A DNA stretch of 64,000 nt from Oscillatoriales cyanobacterium (lineage in GTDB: Bacteria; Cyanobacteriota; Cyanobacteriia; Cyanobacteriales; Microcoleaceae). The stretch spans positions 1-64,000 of the forward strand of contig RDYN01000018.1 of assembly GCA_004293365.1 (NCBI GenBank), given 5' to 3'. The notes under the pieces were generated by a model. That model was given only the letters and a program-made list of their open reading frames with translations, ran no database searches and was not told the origin of the DNA. Positions 26,891-36,452 of the stretch are shown here, one piece after another. A program made the position numbers and the translations under genes. Position 1 is the first letter of the stretch; each line of letters begins with the position of its first letter.

Positions 26891-28105
26891 TTACCCGATT
26901 AATTTCGCGACTCGCAAAGCAGAGGTAATCGCTCCTTCGTGCAAGCCATTCCCCAAATAAGCTCCCGCATGATAAGTGTTGTTCTCGCCGTTAGTCTCGA
27001 TAACTTCGTCTCGGTATCGAAAAGACTCGACAGTATACAGCGGCGTGTGATGTTTTTGAATGTGAATAATGTGCTGTTTGTCGATCGCCTCCTCCAACTT
27101 AAACGCTAAACTGTACTCTCGCGGCGATGTGATGCCGCAAAGCTGATTCAAGCTCGCATTGTAGCCCCAGCCCTTGTCCGTCTCGAAAAAATCGAATTCC
27201 GATAACTTGCGAATACCGTAGCGATCGTACATCGAAGTATCCGAATGCAGCACAGTCGTGGCATAATTGGGTTTCCACGCCGCAAACCGCTTCGTTTCCG
27301 CCTCCGTCGGGTCAGCCAACAGCCTCATCACTTGGTCTGGCGGCATCGCAAAAACCACCTTATCAAACTCCTGAATTTCCCCATTAGCCAGCACAATTTT
27401 TACAGCATCAGCACTTCTAAAAATCTTGGCAATCTCCACATTCAGCAGTATATGGCCCTTAAACCGCTCCAGAATCTTTTCAATGTAAGAATAAACTCCG
27501 CCTTTAATCCTCACCCAATTTACCGAAGCATATTCCCGCAGCACAGGCATCGCCAATTGGGCTGGAAAATCGTCCAGCAATTCAAACGGTATAGAATAGC
27601 TGTACATCGTCAGCAACTTCAGCCAATCATTGCGGACGCACGACCTTTTCAAAGTCTGAGAAAGCGGCATATTGTAGAAATCGTGCTGTTTGGCAAACCG
27701 CATTTTCAAAATAAATCCAGCCGAACGAGCGTAGAGACTGTCGAGTTGCAAATACTCAATCAAGCGTTGCATTCCCGTAAAATTTTTTTGAATAGCAACC
27801 GCTGACAAAAAGTGACCGCCATCTTTAAAAAATAGCGATGAACCAATCTGCACGGGTTCTAATTCAACGCCTAGCTCCTGCATTAAAGCCGCGAAATTGT
27901 AAAACACAGTGGGAAATTCTAGCACCCCATTTTCTAATATTTCATTGCACTCAGATTGATTCGGCAAAACATTTTTATTCAGCGTGCGAATGTGTCCGCC
28001 TAAAATCGGCTGACTTTCCAACACAGTGACGTGGTGTCCCTGTTTGTTGAGCCAGTAGGCTGTAGCCATACCGCTAGCTCCGCCCCCAACAATTGCAATT
28101 CTCAT
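26891..28105 (-). CDS. FAD-dependent oxidoreductase (amine oxidase-like)
   Basis: This 404-residue flavoprotein has the N-terminal Rossmann dinucleotide motif IVGGGASGMATAYWL and the glutamate-ended second strand VTVLESQPILGGH. The C-terminal part contains YHAGAYLGNGLHEGAITSAL, the usual FAD-closing motif of amine-oxidase/phytoene-desaturase-like enzymes. The substrate is unknown. AGGAGA precedes the ATG at 28103-28105. A second flavoprotein gene lies upstream on the same strand beyond a MITE, so they may be functionally related but are unlikely to be cotranscribed directly. Confidence 0.82.
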   Translation of the reverse strand: MRIAIVGGGASGMATAYWLNKQGHHVTVLESQPILGGHIRTLNKNVLPNQSECNEILENGVLEFPTVFYNFAALMQELGVELEPVQIGSSLFFKDGGHFLSAVAIQKNFTGMQRLIEYLQLDSLYARSAGFILKMRFAKQHDFYNMPLSQTLKRSCVRNDWLKLLTMYSYSIPFELLDDFPAQLAMPVLREYASVNWVRIKGGVYSYIEKILERFKGHILLNVEIAKIFRSADAVKIVLANGEIQEFDKVVFAMPPDQVMRLLADPTEAETKRFAAWKPNYATTVLHSDTSMYDRYGIRKLSEFDFFETDKGWGYNASLNQLCGITSPREYSLAFKLEEAIDKQHIIHIQKHHTPLYTVESFRYRDEVIETNGENNTYHAGAYLGNGLHEGAITSALRVAKLIG

Positions 28106-28181
28106 GGTTCTCTCCTAAATTGATGTGGGATTGTTATTAATTGAATGCTTGTATTCCCCGCAGGACACGGCAATGTTCCGA

Positions 28182-28500
28182 GGTGTCAATTTAACCCGAA
28201 AAAACTTTGTATCTCTCGTTTGTAGCGGAGTCTCGATCCCCCTCTAAATCCCCCTTCTTAAGGGGGACAAAACGAAAAATTTTTGTATTTCTCGTCGCTC
28301 GCCGAGACCAGATCCCCCTAAATCCCCCTTAAGAAGGGGGACTTTGATAACTTCTTGTCCCCCCCTTCTTAAGGGGGGCGCCGGGAGAATCGGGAAGACT
28401 TTAAAGCTCTTGTCCCCCCCTTCTTAAGGGGGGTTAGGGGGGATCGGGGCCTCAGCATCAAACAGTAGATCCATGCTAGATTTGATGCTAAGCTGACACC
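28182..28500. mobile_element. 319-bp MITE with GGTGTCAA/CTGACACC ends
   Basis: The element starts GGTGTCAA and ends CTGACACC. It contains several CCCCCTTCTTAAGGGGG-type palindromes and shares the CTTTGTATCTCTCGTTT segment with the element at 20140-20331. It appears to be a longer, internally reiterated relative. No coding potential. Confidence 0.65.
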
Positions 28501-28598
28501 AATAGGCACAGCCATCTCCTCATAGATATCAGCCAATTTTCGATCGCCCAAACCTCAACCCAAGCCACCAAATATCGCAGTTATTTAACTGTGATTCC

Positions 28599-30131
28599 TC
28601 ACCCTAAAATCGCATCGCCGGACAAACGTTGATAAAGCAGCGCCCCCGTCCAAAATGTCGGCGCAAAGCCTGGATAGCCCGAGGAAGCGTTGCAAAAATA
28701 GAAATTGTTGAGGGATGTTTCGTGATTTAGCCGATCGACCCCCATGTTTTTCGGAGTCAGGGTAGAACCGTAGGAATTGCCGTTAGGACACCAGCAGAAG
28801 CGCTCGTTAGTCGTAGGACTTCCGGTAATATGAAACACCATGTGTTTGCGGAAATCTGGAACATAGTGTTTTTCAACTACGTCTAAAATCGAGTCTAAAA
28901 TCTCTTGTTTCTTCTGCCTGTAAGCTTTGCGATCGGTCTCCCAAAGCTGTTTAAAATAACTGTAATTAGCAACAGTTAGAAATTCCACAATTTGACAATC
29001 TTCGGGACAATCCCGCCGCGCTTCCGTTAGTAAAGTCGGCGTGGTAATTGCAAAACTCGGACGAGAAAAATCATTTTTGTCATACATTTGAGCAAAAGCT
29101 TCATTCAGATCCAAGTGTTCCGAATGAAACGTATTCCACTTGCCAAATCCGTAGTCTCGCAGGTCGATATCTTTGACAACGCAGTACACCATGTAATTGG
29201 ATGCAGAATACTCGTAGTCGAGTTTCCGCCGCACTGTTTTAGAGAACAGTTCCTCACCAATCATCTTGGCTGCTCTTTTGGGGTCGAGGTTGCAAATCAC
29301 GGTTTCGCCCGTGAATTCATGGGTTTGATGGGTAGTCAAATCCATCGCTTCAACTCCCGTAACAGTTCTATCTTTCACCCTAAAATTCGTGACTTCATGG
29401 TTGAGCAGAACTTTCCCGCCGTTGGATTCAATGACTTTAACTAAAGAATTGATAACATCTTCAAAATGCTGCGTCGGGTAAAATGCACCTTCTTGATAGC
29501 CTCGAAACAAAGCAATCCAAGCATAGAAAGACAACTGGTTAGGAGGTAGCAAAAAGTCCGGCCATTGCAGGGCTAATAAAGTTTGGGCGGCTTGCGGGAG
29601 TTGGAATTTATCGAAAACGTCTTGCAGTGTGCTGTTGAGGTGTTGGACAGCGCAGAATACGTCACCGAAATTTTTGATTAATTCAATTGGTTTGACGGGA
29701 GGAGCGAGTTTTCTGAGTCCTTCGCCGGTTTTTTCGACTTCGTTGACGAATTTGCGAATTCTCTCGCTTGCTTCGGGAAACAGCGCCGACAATCGCCGGA
29801 TCAATTCCTCTGCTTCCGAGGGAATATCGAGGGCGTACCCAGGCATTCTCATGCGATCGAAGCCATTCGGATCGTAGCGCTCAAAGGTGACATCGCGATC
29901 GAGATTGAGTTTTTTGAGGACTCGATCGACTGTATGTCCTTCGCCGCAGTCCCAAACGTAGTGAAATTGGGCATTAAACGTGTATTTTTTGGCCATGGTA
30001 AAGGTGTGGCCAAAGCCTCCGGGATGCTCGTGAGCTTCCAGGATGTACACGATGAGGCCGGAGTTTGCCATCAAGGCTCCGAAAACCAGTGCTGATAAAC
30101 CACTACCGACGATGAGGTAATCTGTTTTCAT
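28599..30131 (-). CDS. phytoene dehydrogenase/carotene isomerase-like flavoprotein
   Basis: This 510-residue NAD(P)/FAD-dependent oxidoreductase belongs to the CrtI/CrtISO/retinol-saturase superfamily. The N-terminus MKTDYLIVGSGLSALVFGAL and VYILEAHEHPGGFGHTF give the FAD-binding motif. The C-terminus contains NFYFCNASSGYPGFAPTFWT before a final helix. The substrate cannot be told from sequence; carotenoid isomerisation or saturation is possible. The start is the ATG at 30129-30131, preceded by GAGGAA, rather than an in-frame start 41 codons upstream, which lies in repetitive spacer DNA. Confidence 0.82.
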   Translation of the reverse strand: MKTDYLIVGSGLSALVFGALMANSGLIVYILEAHEHPGGFGHTFTMAKKYTFNAQFHYVWDCGEGHTVDRVLKKLNLDRDVTFERYDPNGFDRMRMPGYALDIPSEAEELIRRLSALFPEASERIRKFVNEVEKTGEGLRKLAPPVKPIELIKNFGDVFCAVQHLNSTLQDVFDKFQLPQAAQTLLALQWPDFLLPPNQLSFYAWIALFRGYQEGAFYPTQHFEDVINSLVKVIESNGGKVLLNHEVTNFRVKDRTVTGVEAMDLTTHQTHEFTGETVICNLDPKRAAKMIGEELFSKTVRRKLDYEYSASNYMVYCVVKDIDLRDYGFGKWNTFHSEHLDLNEAFAQMYDKNDFSRPSFAITTPTLLTEARRDCPEDCQIVEFLTVANYSYFKQLWETDRKAYRQKKQEILDSILDVVEKHYVPDFRKHMVFHITGSPTTNERFCWCPNGNSYGSTLTPKNMGVDRLNHETSLNNFYFCNASSGYPGFAPTFWTGALLYQRLSGDAILG

Positions 30132-30481
30132 GGGATATTTCCTCGATCGATTGAATCGGGCGATCGTTGTAGAAGGAAGAAGGAAGAAGTTCGGCAGCGG
30201 ATTTTGTAGCGGATTTAACGGATGTAACGGATAGAATTCCCGATTACCCATCATGGATTACCGATTACCCATCAGTTCTGTCGTCATTAGGAAGAAGTAA
30301 TCGACCGCATCGGTTTCAGCAACTAAGAACTTTCTCACCTACTTATATCTATCTAAACTAACTCTAAATTTTCAGAAAAGTGTAAAGTCAACCAATAGGA
30401 TTGCTACGCGAGCTAGTTAAAGTATTGTATTTAAGCCGTTTTGCGGTTTCTGTTAAGATTTATTAAGATAACACGGCGGTT

Positions 30482-30612
30482 AAAACCGCGTCTATACAAA
30501 CAAAGTCGGCCTGCGCCGACTGAAAAAAATTATGTAAAACGTAATTTTTACTACTTGTTCTTCAACCCGCGTCGCCCGGTTTTGTTTGTATAGGTTTCAA
30601 CAGCGCGGTTTT
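30482..30612. mobile_element. inverted-repeat element, 131 bp
   Basis: AAAACCGCG...CTATACAAACAAA at the left is matched by TTTGTTTGTATAG...GCGCGGTTTT at the right. Inside is a perfect AGTCGGC/GCCGACT hairpin at about 30503-30521. It lies in the 560-bp spacer upstream of the flavoprotein gene, which otherwise shows nothing gene-like. Confidence 0.5.
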
Positions 30613-30695
30613 CTGGGTTTCTACCTTTTTGCGTCAGTCTTAAGGTATAGAGTCATCTCCCCAATTAGGATGATGTTAATGAGAGGCGCGAGGTT

Positions 30696-31181
30696 TTATT
30701 TGTGCGGAACTATCACATCAAAAAAAGTATCATCCAAATCGTAACCAAACATCTGCGACATCGCCATCAACTTCGATTTACTCTTGATTCCCTGCTGGTT
30801 CAACCAATCAGTCAACACAAAAATTTTGCTCATCAAAAACATTTCTAAAGCTTCGGGATTGTATTGAATGCCTTGGGTGCGGTGGAACTGGTGCGGCACC
30901 AACATCGCGGCATAGCGGGCCAATTCTCCGGCTTTCCAATCGAGCAAAAACGGCAGCCAAGGATAACAAGCATCCAAGCGAATAAACCACAGCCGCACTT
31001 CGGGAAGTTCCGAGATTTCTCGGGGATCTAATTCTTCGCGCGGATACTCTATTTCAAATTGTACCTGCTGTTCGTTTTGGGCGATCGCCCCTTCGGCGAG
31101 CCACTGTTCAATAACAGTCCGCACCGGAGACAAATCTAAGCTGTTTATGCGATCGGCATCAATCGCTATCATAATACTCAT
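30696..31181 (-). CDS. crr6: CRR6 family protein, NdhI maturation factor
   Basis: This 161-residue soluble protein matches the CRR6 (DUF1817) family. In plants and cyanobacteria CRR6 is needed for maturation of the NdhI iron-sulphur subunit during assembly of NDH-1. Diagnostic stretches include EYPREELDPREISELPEVRL, WFIRLDACYPWLPFLLDW and QGIQYNPEALEMF. Length is normal. The start MSIMIAIDADRINSLDLSPV is typical. A block of palindromic repeats separates it from the gene on its 5' side. Confidence 0.85.
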   Translation of the reverse strand: MSIMIAIDADRINSLDLSPVRTVIEQWLAEGAIAQNEQQVQFEIEYPREELDPREISELPEVRLWFIRLDACYPWLPFLLDWKAGELARYAAMLVPHQFHRTQGIQYNPEALEMFLMSKIFVLTDWLNQQGIKSKSKLMAMSQMFGYDLDDTFFDVIVPHK

Positions 31182-31238
31182 AAAAAGTCAACCTTATAGC
31201 ATTAAGTAAGTCCTTATCTATAATACCACCAATTAGCA

Positions 31239-31547
31239 GGTTTGTAGTGAGGACTTTAGTCCTTCTTCTTGAGGACTGAAGTCAGGTTTGTAGTGAGGAC
31301 TTTAGTCCTTCTTCTTGAGGACTGAAGTCAGGTTTGTAGTGAGGACTTTAGTCCTTCATGAATGCGGACTGAAGTCCTCACTACGAACCTTGTAGTGAGG
31401 ACTTTAGTCTTTCTTCTTGAGGACTGAAGTCAGGTTTGTAGTGAAGACTTTAGTCCTTCTTCTTGAGGACTGAAGTCCTCACTACGAACCTTGTAGTGAG
31501 GACTTTAGTCCTTCATGAATGCGGACTGAAGTCCTCACTACGAACCT
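31239..31547. repeat. cluster of palindromic GTAGTGAGGACTTTAGTCC repeats
   Basis: At least five reiterated units of the GGTTTGTAGTGAGGACTTTAG family in tandem, alternating CTTCTTGAGGACTGAAGTC and CATGAATGCGGACTGAAGTC cores. They fill the spacer between the DUF3685 gene and the CRR6 gene. No coding potential. Confidence 0.8.
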
Positions 31548-31574
31548 TGTAATCGTTAATTTTTCCGCAGAATA

Positions 31575-33530
31575 TCACCCATTTTTTCCAAACTTGCTAT
31601 CCTGCAAAGAATTCCCAATTCCCTGGATAATTCCCCGCCCGATCAAACCAATTCCCCGCCCTATAACCTGCGTCAAAACGTAAACAACAGCCCTACCCAA
31701 CAGCGAAATAACCGCGCGAACCCTAGGTGCGATCGCATCCCGAGTTTCCAGCACCAAAGTTAAAGCCAACTGCAACCCAGACAACTGTGCTAACTCCTGA
31801 TTTCTGGGAGCATAAATAGAAATTCTCTTAATTCCTGAATCGCCCAAAACAAACAGCCAAAACCTGCTTTCAAAAATAGCTTTCGGTTCCACAAAATAGC
31901 TATCCCAGCGGTATCTCCACGATAAATCATTCCGAAACCGCTCAATTTCTCGTGTGGAAATTAACTTGCCATCGTAAAAAGTTTGCTTGATTTCCTCAAT
32001 ATCCGCAAAATTATTCAGCAGAGGCTGCACTACTGAGCTAGCAACTTGAATTACCAAATTTTCCAATAAAGCTTCAGCTCGCTGCATCGCTTGCGGGCTG
32101 CCAGCAATACAAGAAATATTGTCAACTGTTAGCGGAATTTCAAATAGCAAATGTGCAAATAAATCAACTGTCATCGGAATTTTGTCAAGGATTTCCGTGG
32201 CAACTGCTTTTTCATCTGCGAGCAGCACCGGCACCACTTCTATGCCGCTGCCTCCCCATAAATTAGCAGCGATTCCCCCTTGACTTTCTGGCAGTAGTTT
32301 TAAGCTTGTTTGACTGCTGTCAACAACCAGATTTTCTGCCGTTTGCAGCGTATAGTACCTGCCAAAAAAATCTATGATTGTCGATTCCCACAAATCCCGC
32401 AAAATAGCAGGCATTTTTTCCGACAATTGAGTTTGCTGCACTTGCCCCAAGAGCAATTCCTCCAGCAACTCGCGTAACTTCCGCAGGATGGAATTCATCA
32501 ATTCGCGCTGTTTTGTCGATCGCAAAATATCGATTTCCAAAGGCACGCCAGTCAAATTGATCAAATTAAACTGCAATTTAGCAGCCACCGAGTCAAACAA
32601 GCTGCCTTGCCAATTATTTGCCAGCACCAAAGATTCACCCGAACCTCGGGAATTCGTGACTTGCAACTGAGAATTATTCCACAAACTCTCTGGTATTCCT
32701 TCTCCCCTCGCACTTCTCCCGTATTCCTCTACCTTCTCCCCTCTTCCTTCTTCCTTCTTCCTTCTTCCCTCGGACTTCTCTCCTTTTTCTTCCAATAACT
32801 GACTGACAATCCAACGAGCAGCCAGCAATTCTCGGCGGCGCCCGCTGACTACAAGCCTATCTAAAATAGTGACTAAATCTGTCGAATCTGTCACTGTAAT
32901 CTGTTCTAAATCAGCTTTGACAATTGCCAAAGCTGCATCTATTTCTCGCAATCCAGACACACAAAAATAAGCCAGAATTTTTTTGTGTACGGGCGTATCA
33001 ATTGTCAGACTCTCAGCATTTTCTTCTGGATTGGCTGCGGAATTTTCTATTGTTTTAACCGTCGGTGAATTTAGCTCTATTTGAGAGTTAGCTGGCGTAT
33101 CTGTCGGCCAATAAGTGCCGCCAGATGCTACGGCGCGAATAGCTTCTATTGTCTCGGAAATATCTCTATCTTTAGGACAATAGCCCTTCGCGCCCGCAGC
33201 TTGTAACTGCCCCAACTGCTCCGGTGTCAGCGGCCCGCCTAGGAGCAACAGCGGTAGGTTGGGGTACAAGCTTTTGAGTTCGCCACAAACTGCCAGCGTC
33301 TGTATTAGACCCGATCGCAAACTTAACCTCTCAACAGCCAAAATTACCAAATCAACGGGCTTCTTGGCCCCGAGAGAGGCGATCGATCGAGCTTCCAGAA
33401 CCCCCAAAGCCTCGGTTCCCGTATCCACATCTGCGACAACTTCCAAGTCTGGATACTGCTCGCAGGCGACTCTGAGCCCCAGTCGGAAAATGGGGTCGGG
33501 ATCGATCGACAGCAGTTGCAAATTACTCAC
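31575..33530 (-). CDS. degenerate receiver domain plus DUF3685 protein
   Basis: This 651-residue cyanobacterial protein has an N-terminal response-regulator-like domain (about 1-145). It keeps the acidic SIDPDP start and the Lys in GYCPKDRD but has LVILAVERL where the phosphoacceptor Asp is expected, so it is probably not phosphorylated. The remainder matches DUF3685. Residues about 250-285 (KGEKSEGRRKKEEGRGEK and neighbours) are encoded by a purine-rich short tandem repeat at 32700-32800 and look like an in-frame insertion of spacer-type DNA. The C-terminus is hydrophobic and Gly-rich. Function unknown. Confidence 0.8.
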   Translation of the reverse strand: MSNLQLLSIDPDPIFRLGLRVACEQYPDLEVVADVDTGTEALGVLEARSIASLGAKKPVDLVILAVERLSLRSGLIQTLAVCGELKSLYPNLPLLLLGGPLTPEQLGQLQAAGAKGYCPKDRDISETIEAIRAVASGGTYWPTDTPANSQIELNSPTVKTIENSAANPEENAESLTIDTPVHKKILAYFCVSGLREIDAALAIVKADLEQITVTDSTDLVTILDRLVVSGRRRELLAARWIVSQLLEEKGEKSEGRRKKEEGRGEKVEEYGRSARGEGIPESLWNNSQLQVTNSRGSGESLVLANNWQGSLFDSVAAKLQFNLINLTGVPLEIDILRSTKQRELMNSILRKLRELLEELLLGQVQQTQLSEKMPAILRDLWESTIIDFFGRYYTLQTAENLVVDSSQTSLKLLPESQGGIAANLWGGSGIEVVPVLLADEKAVATEILDKIPMTVDLFAHLLFEIPLTVDNISCIAGSPQAMQRAEALLENLVIQVASSVVQPLLNNFADIEEIKQTFYDGKLISTREIERFRNDLSWRYRWDSYFVEPKAIFESRFWLFVLGDSGIKRISIYAPRNQELAQLSGLQLALTLVLETRDAIAPRVRAVISLLGRAVVYVLTQVIGRGIGLIGRGIIQGIGNSLQDSKFGKNG

Positions 33531-33577
33531 TCGATTTTAAATTTGAGATTAAAGAGGTCGATCGTGCCAAAACCCAA

Positions 33578-35836
33578 TTACTCCGGAATCAAATTAGCAT
33601 CAGGAGGTCCAGCCGGCTGAGGAATCGAAGGCGGCGGTTCCGGAGCCGGAGCCGGAGGAGGAGCAGGTTCCGGAGCCGGAGCCGGGGCCTCCTGTCTGGC
33701 GGGCGGATAGTAAGGTTCCGGCTCCCGAGCCGGCGGATAGTAAGGTTCCGGCTCCCTCGCGGGCGGATAGTAAGGTTCCGGAGCCGGAGCTGGAGCCTCT
33801 TCTCTGGCGGGCGGATAGTAAGGTTCTGGAGCCGGAGCCGGAGCCTCTTGTCTGGCGGGCGGATAGTAAGGCTCCGGAGCCGGCGCGTACTCTTCCTGTC
33901 GCGGAGCCGGCGCGTACTCTTCCTGTTGCGGAGCCGGCGCGTACTCTTCCTGTTGCGGAGCCGGCGCGTACTCGCGAGCGGGCTCCGGCGGCGGCGCAGT
34001 GTTGGCTCTGAGTTCGGCGCTCCAGCGCCCGATCGCACCTGCTGCCTCTGAGTGCAGCGCCCTACCGTAACCGACTTGGGAAGCCATATTAATCGCCGCC
34101 GACAGACTACCTTGAGATGCTAATTCCGCAGCTCGATCGAGAATCGGACGATCTTGAGCAACTTGCAGTTCGCTCACCCACTGATAGACATTATCCTGAG
34201 CTTTAGCGTAAAGAGTCCTACCGCTCTTAATTTCCGAAGCTTTGTCAATAGCCGCGGTCAGTTTTCCTTGCTTGGCCAGGGCGATCGCCTCATCTAAAAA
34301 AGGCTGATCTTGAATAACTTCTATGCGTTTCGTCCACTGAGCCAGGAGAGTTTGCGCCTCTACTCTGCGGGGACGGTTTTGAGAGATCAGAAGTACCTGA
34401 GCAATGCCGCCCTTAAGTCCTTCAACCGTTCCCGGTGCTACCAACTGCTTCGCCAGGTTCACAAAAGCTTGGTCTTCGATCCGCTGAATTTCGCGGCGCC
34501 AAGTAGCCACCAAAGTTTGAGCGTGAACCCGCCGCGGCTGACGAGGCCCGATGGTTTGCGCTTGCTCGATCGCCATCTGAAGCGCCCCGATTTGACCGAA
34601 ACTCGCGATCGTGCTTGCCACTTGCAGCCGCAGTAAATCTTGAAACTGCACCTGTAAACTTTCAACTTGAACTTGAGCCTGCTTGTACAGAGGTCGGCCC
34701 GGAGCAATTTGGCTAGCAGCCCCCTGCCCTTCGAGCAAAGTAAAAATATGTTGTGCCAGTGGCGTCGATACCGACTGGTTCCACATCACCGCCTGAGCCC
34801 TACCCAACTGCATCAAATCTTGAGCTTCCGCAAACAGCGGCGAATCTTGGGGCACCACAGAAGCAGCCTCGATCGCCCCCGGAAGGTCCTTCCCCTTCAA
34901 CCGCTTAGTCGCCATTGCCAGCAAAGTCCGGCTCCAGCCCTCAATTTCCTTTTCTGCTTTACCGCGGGCAAAAAGCTGCGGGTCTATTTTGCGAGCCAGG
35001 ACGATCGCCTCAGCGAACTTTTGCGGAGTTCCCTCCTGCGCCAAATTTCTAGCCTCTTGCAAGCGCTGCCAGCCGTTTCTTTCCAGAGAAATTTGCTGAA
35101 TCAGCTCGTTGTAGCGCTTCTGACTCCAGAAAATATTTTCCAGCTTAAACAGAGCTTGAGCGTAATCCCATGCCTTCCTCAAATCCTCACTTTTCAAAGC
35201 TGCTAGCGCTGTATCGTAGAGTTTTTGCCCCTCCTGCCAATTTTTTTCCCAAGCAGTCACAGCATCCTGTACCTCTGGGTAAGACGGACTGGTTTTCGGA
35301 ATTTTCGCCACAATCGCCAGAGCGCCCTTCAAATCGCCCAGCTCAATTTTTGCCCTGGCAAATGCGAGCATGGCTTTCGACCATTCCCCGATCAAATGTT
35401 GGCCCTGCGAGTATAGCGGGTGTTCTTTCGGCCAAGCCTGCACCAGTCCTATTGCCGATTCTAGCTGTTCTAGCTTGCCCGATTTAGCAGCTTGCTGAGC
35501 GCAGTAAAGTCGCTCTCCGTCCGCCGCCAATGGCGACAGTTGCTGGCAATTCGGTGGCGGCGGCATCGTCAGCAACCACAGAAATGCAGCAGCACCCGTT
35601 ACTCCAAATCCCACCAGGAGACTCAGCCAGATCAGTTGCCACTGCCAAAAAGTTCTTTTCCCCTCTCCCGGCGACGCCTCGTTAGAAAAACTCGCATCGC
35701 CTGTCGCCTCTGCACTCAACTGTGCCGTCGGTTTGGAAGATGGGTTGTATTTGGGTGGTGTGTGGAATTGGTCAGATTGTCGTCTCGCCATTACTTCAGC
35801 TTGTCCTGTAATGCGCTCTCTGCGTGACACTCCCAC
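33578..35836 (-). CDS. membrane-anchored helical-repeat protein with Pro-rich tail
   Basis: This 752-residue protein has a cytoplasmic N-terminus, one transmembrane segment near residues 68-90 (LIWLSLLVGFGVTGAAAFLW), and about 500 residues of degenerate helical repeats. These follow the pattern AxxLAxxGxLxxAIxxAxxI, with an internal periodicity near 45-65 residues. The C-terminal 120 residues are tandem EEYAPAPQQ and EPYYPPARE repeats. Similar cyanobacterial proteins are often annotated loosely as chromosome segregation ATPases, but no Walker motif is visible here. A tetratricopeptide-like scaffold is more plausible. Confidence 0.7.
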   Translation of the reverse strand: MGVSRRERITGQAEVMARRQSDQFHTPPKYNPSSKPTAQLSAEATGDASFSNEASPGEGKRTFWQWQLIWLSLLVGFGVTGAAAFLWLLTMPPPPNCQQLSPLAADGERLYCAQQAAKSGKLEQLESAIGLVQAWPKEHPLYSQGQHLIGEWSKAMLAFARAKIELGDLKGALAIVAKIPKTSPSYPEVQDAVTAWEKNWQEGQKLYDTALAALKSEDLRKAWDYAQALFKLENIFWSQKRYNELIQQISLERNGWQRLQEARNLAQEGTPQKFAEAIVLARKIDPQLFARGKAEKEIEGWSRTLLAMATKRLKGKDLPGAIEAASVVPQDSPLFAEAQDLMQLGRAQAVMWNQSVSTPLAQHIFTLLEGQGAASQIAPGRPLYKQAQVQVESLQVQFQDLLRLQVASTIASFGQIGALQMAIEQAQTIGPRQPRRVHAQTLVATWRREIQRIEDQAFVNLAKQLVAPGTVEGLKGGIAQVLLISQNRPRRVEAQTLLAQWTKRIEVIQDQPFLDEAIALAKQGKLTAAIDKASEIKSGRTLYAKAQDNVYQWVSELQVAQDRPILDRAAELASQGSLSAAINMASQVGYGRALHSEAAGAIGRWSAELRANTAPPPEPAREYAPAPQQEEYAPAPQQEEYAPAPRQEEYAPAPEPYYPPARQEAPAPAPEPYYPPAREEAPAPAPEPYYPPAREPEPYYPPAREPEPYYPPARQEAPAPAPEPAPPPAPAPEPPPSIPQPAGPPDANLIPE

Positions 35837-36452
35837 ATCAAATCATCGATTGCGATGTGAGCTTCTGAACTCCTGTTAAGGAGATCGAGAACTTCCTTCA
35901 AGGTACTGGCAATCTTTCCCTCTACGGCGTTTTATAGTGAGGTTCGTGTCGCGCCCCACTGGTTGCTTCCGAGCATTTTCGGCTCAAGAAGCACGTAAAT
36001 CATACCAGTTATCCAACAATTATTCACTGCTTCCCGGTGCAGTTTAGCTGAAAAAACAGTAGAAAGCCCCGTCAGTCTAGCGATTTTCGATTTTCGATCT
36101 TCGATTTTCGATTTGACTCCACAGATAAATTTGGCAGGGTTCTGAAAATGTTGCTACACAAAATTTCCTTCGATTCGGGCCGACTAAAAAATCAAGCGGG
36201 TACTAAACCCGGATTTTGTCTCAACTTGGTACGTGTAGCGGGTCGAACTATTTTTTTTGCTTATTGCTAAATTTTATTTCCCGATCGGCCAAAAGGCCCA
36301 TCGAGTTTCATTTTTCGCGTACTGTGGCGAATTCCGGCGCGCGATGGCTATCTGTGCCCGATCGAGCGCTTCTCAATACTTAAATCATTTTATACCTGCA
36401 ACAGCCATAGCAAGAATATCCCTTTTGCTTCTAACAGAGGCTGTCTCATCGG
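35837..36452. other. intergenic region
   Basis: About 615 bp upstream of the membrane-anchored protein gene and downstream of the Fur-family gene. A short tandem tract of CGATTTT units lies near 36079-36115. No convincing gene is visible. Confidence 0.4.
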
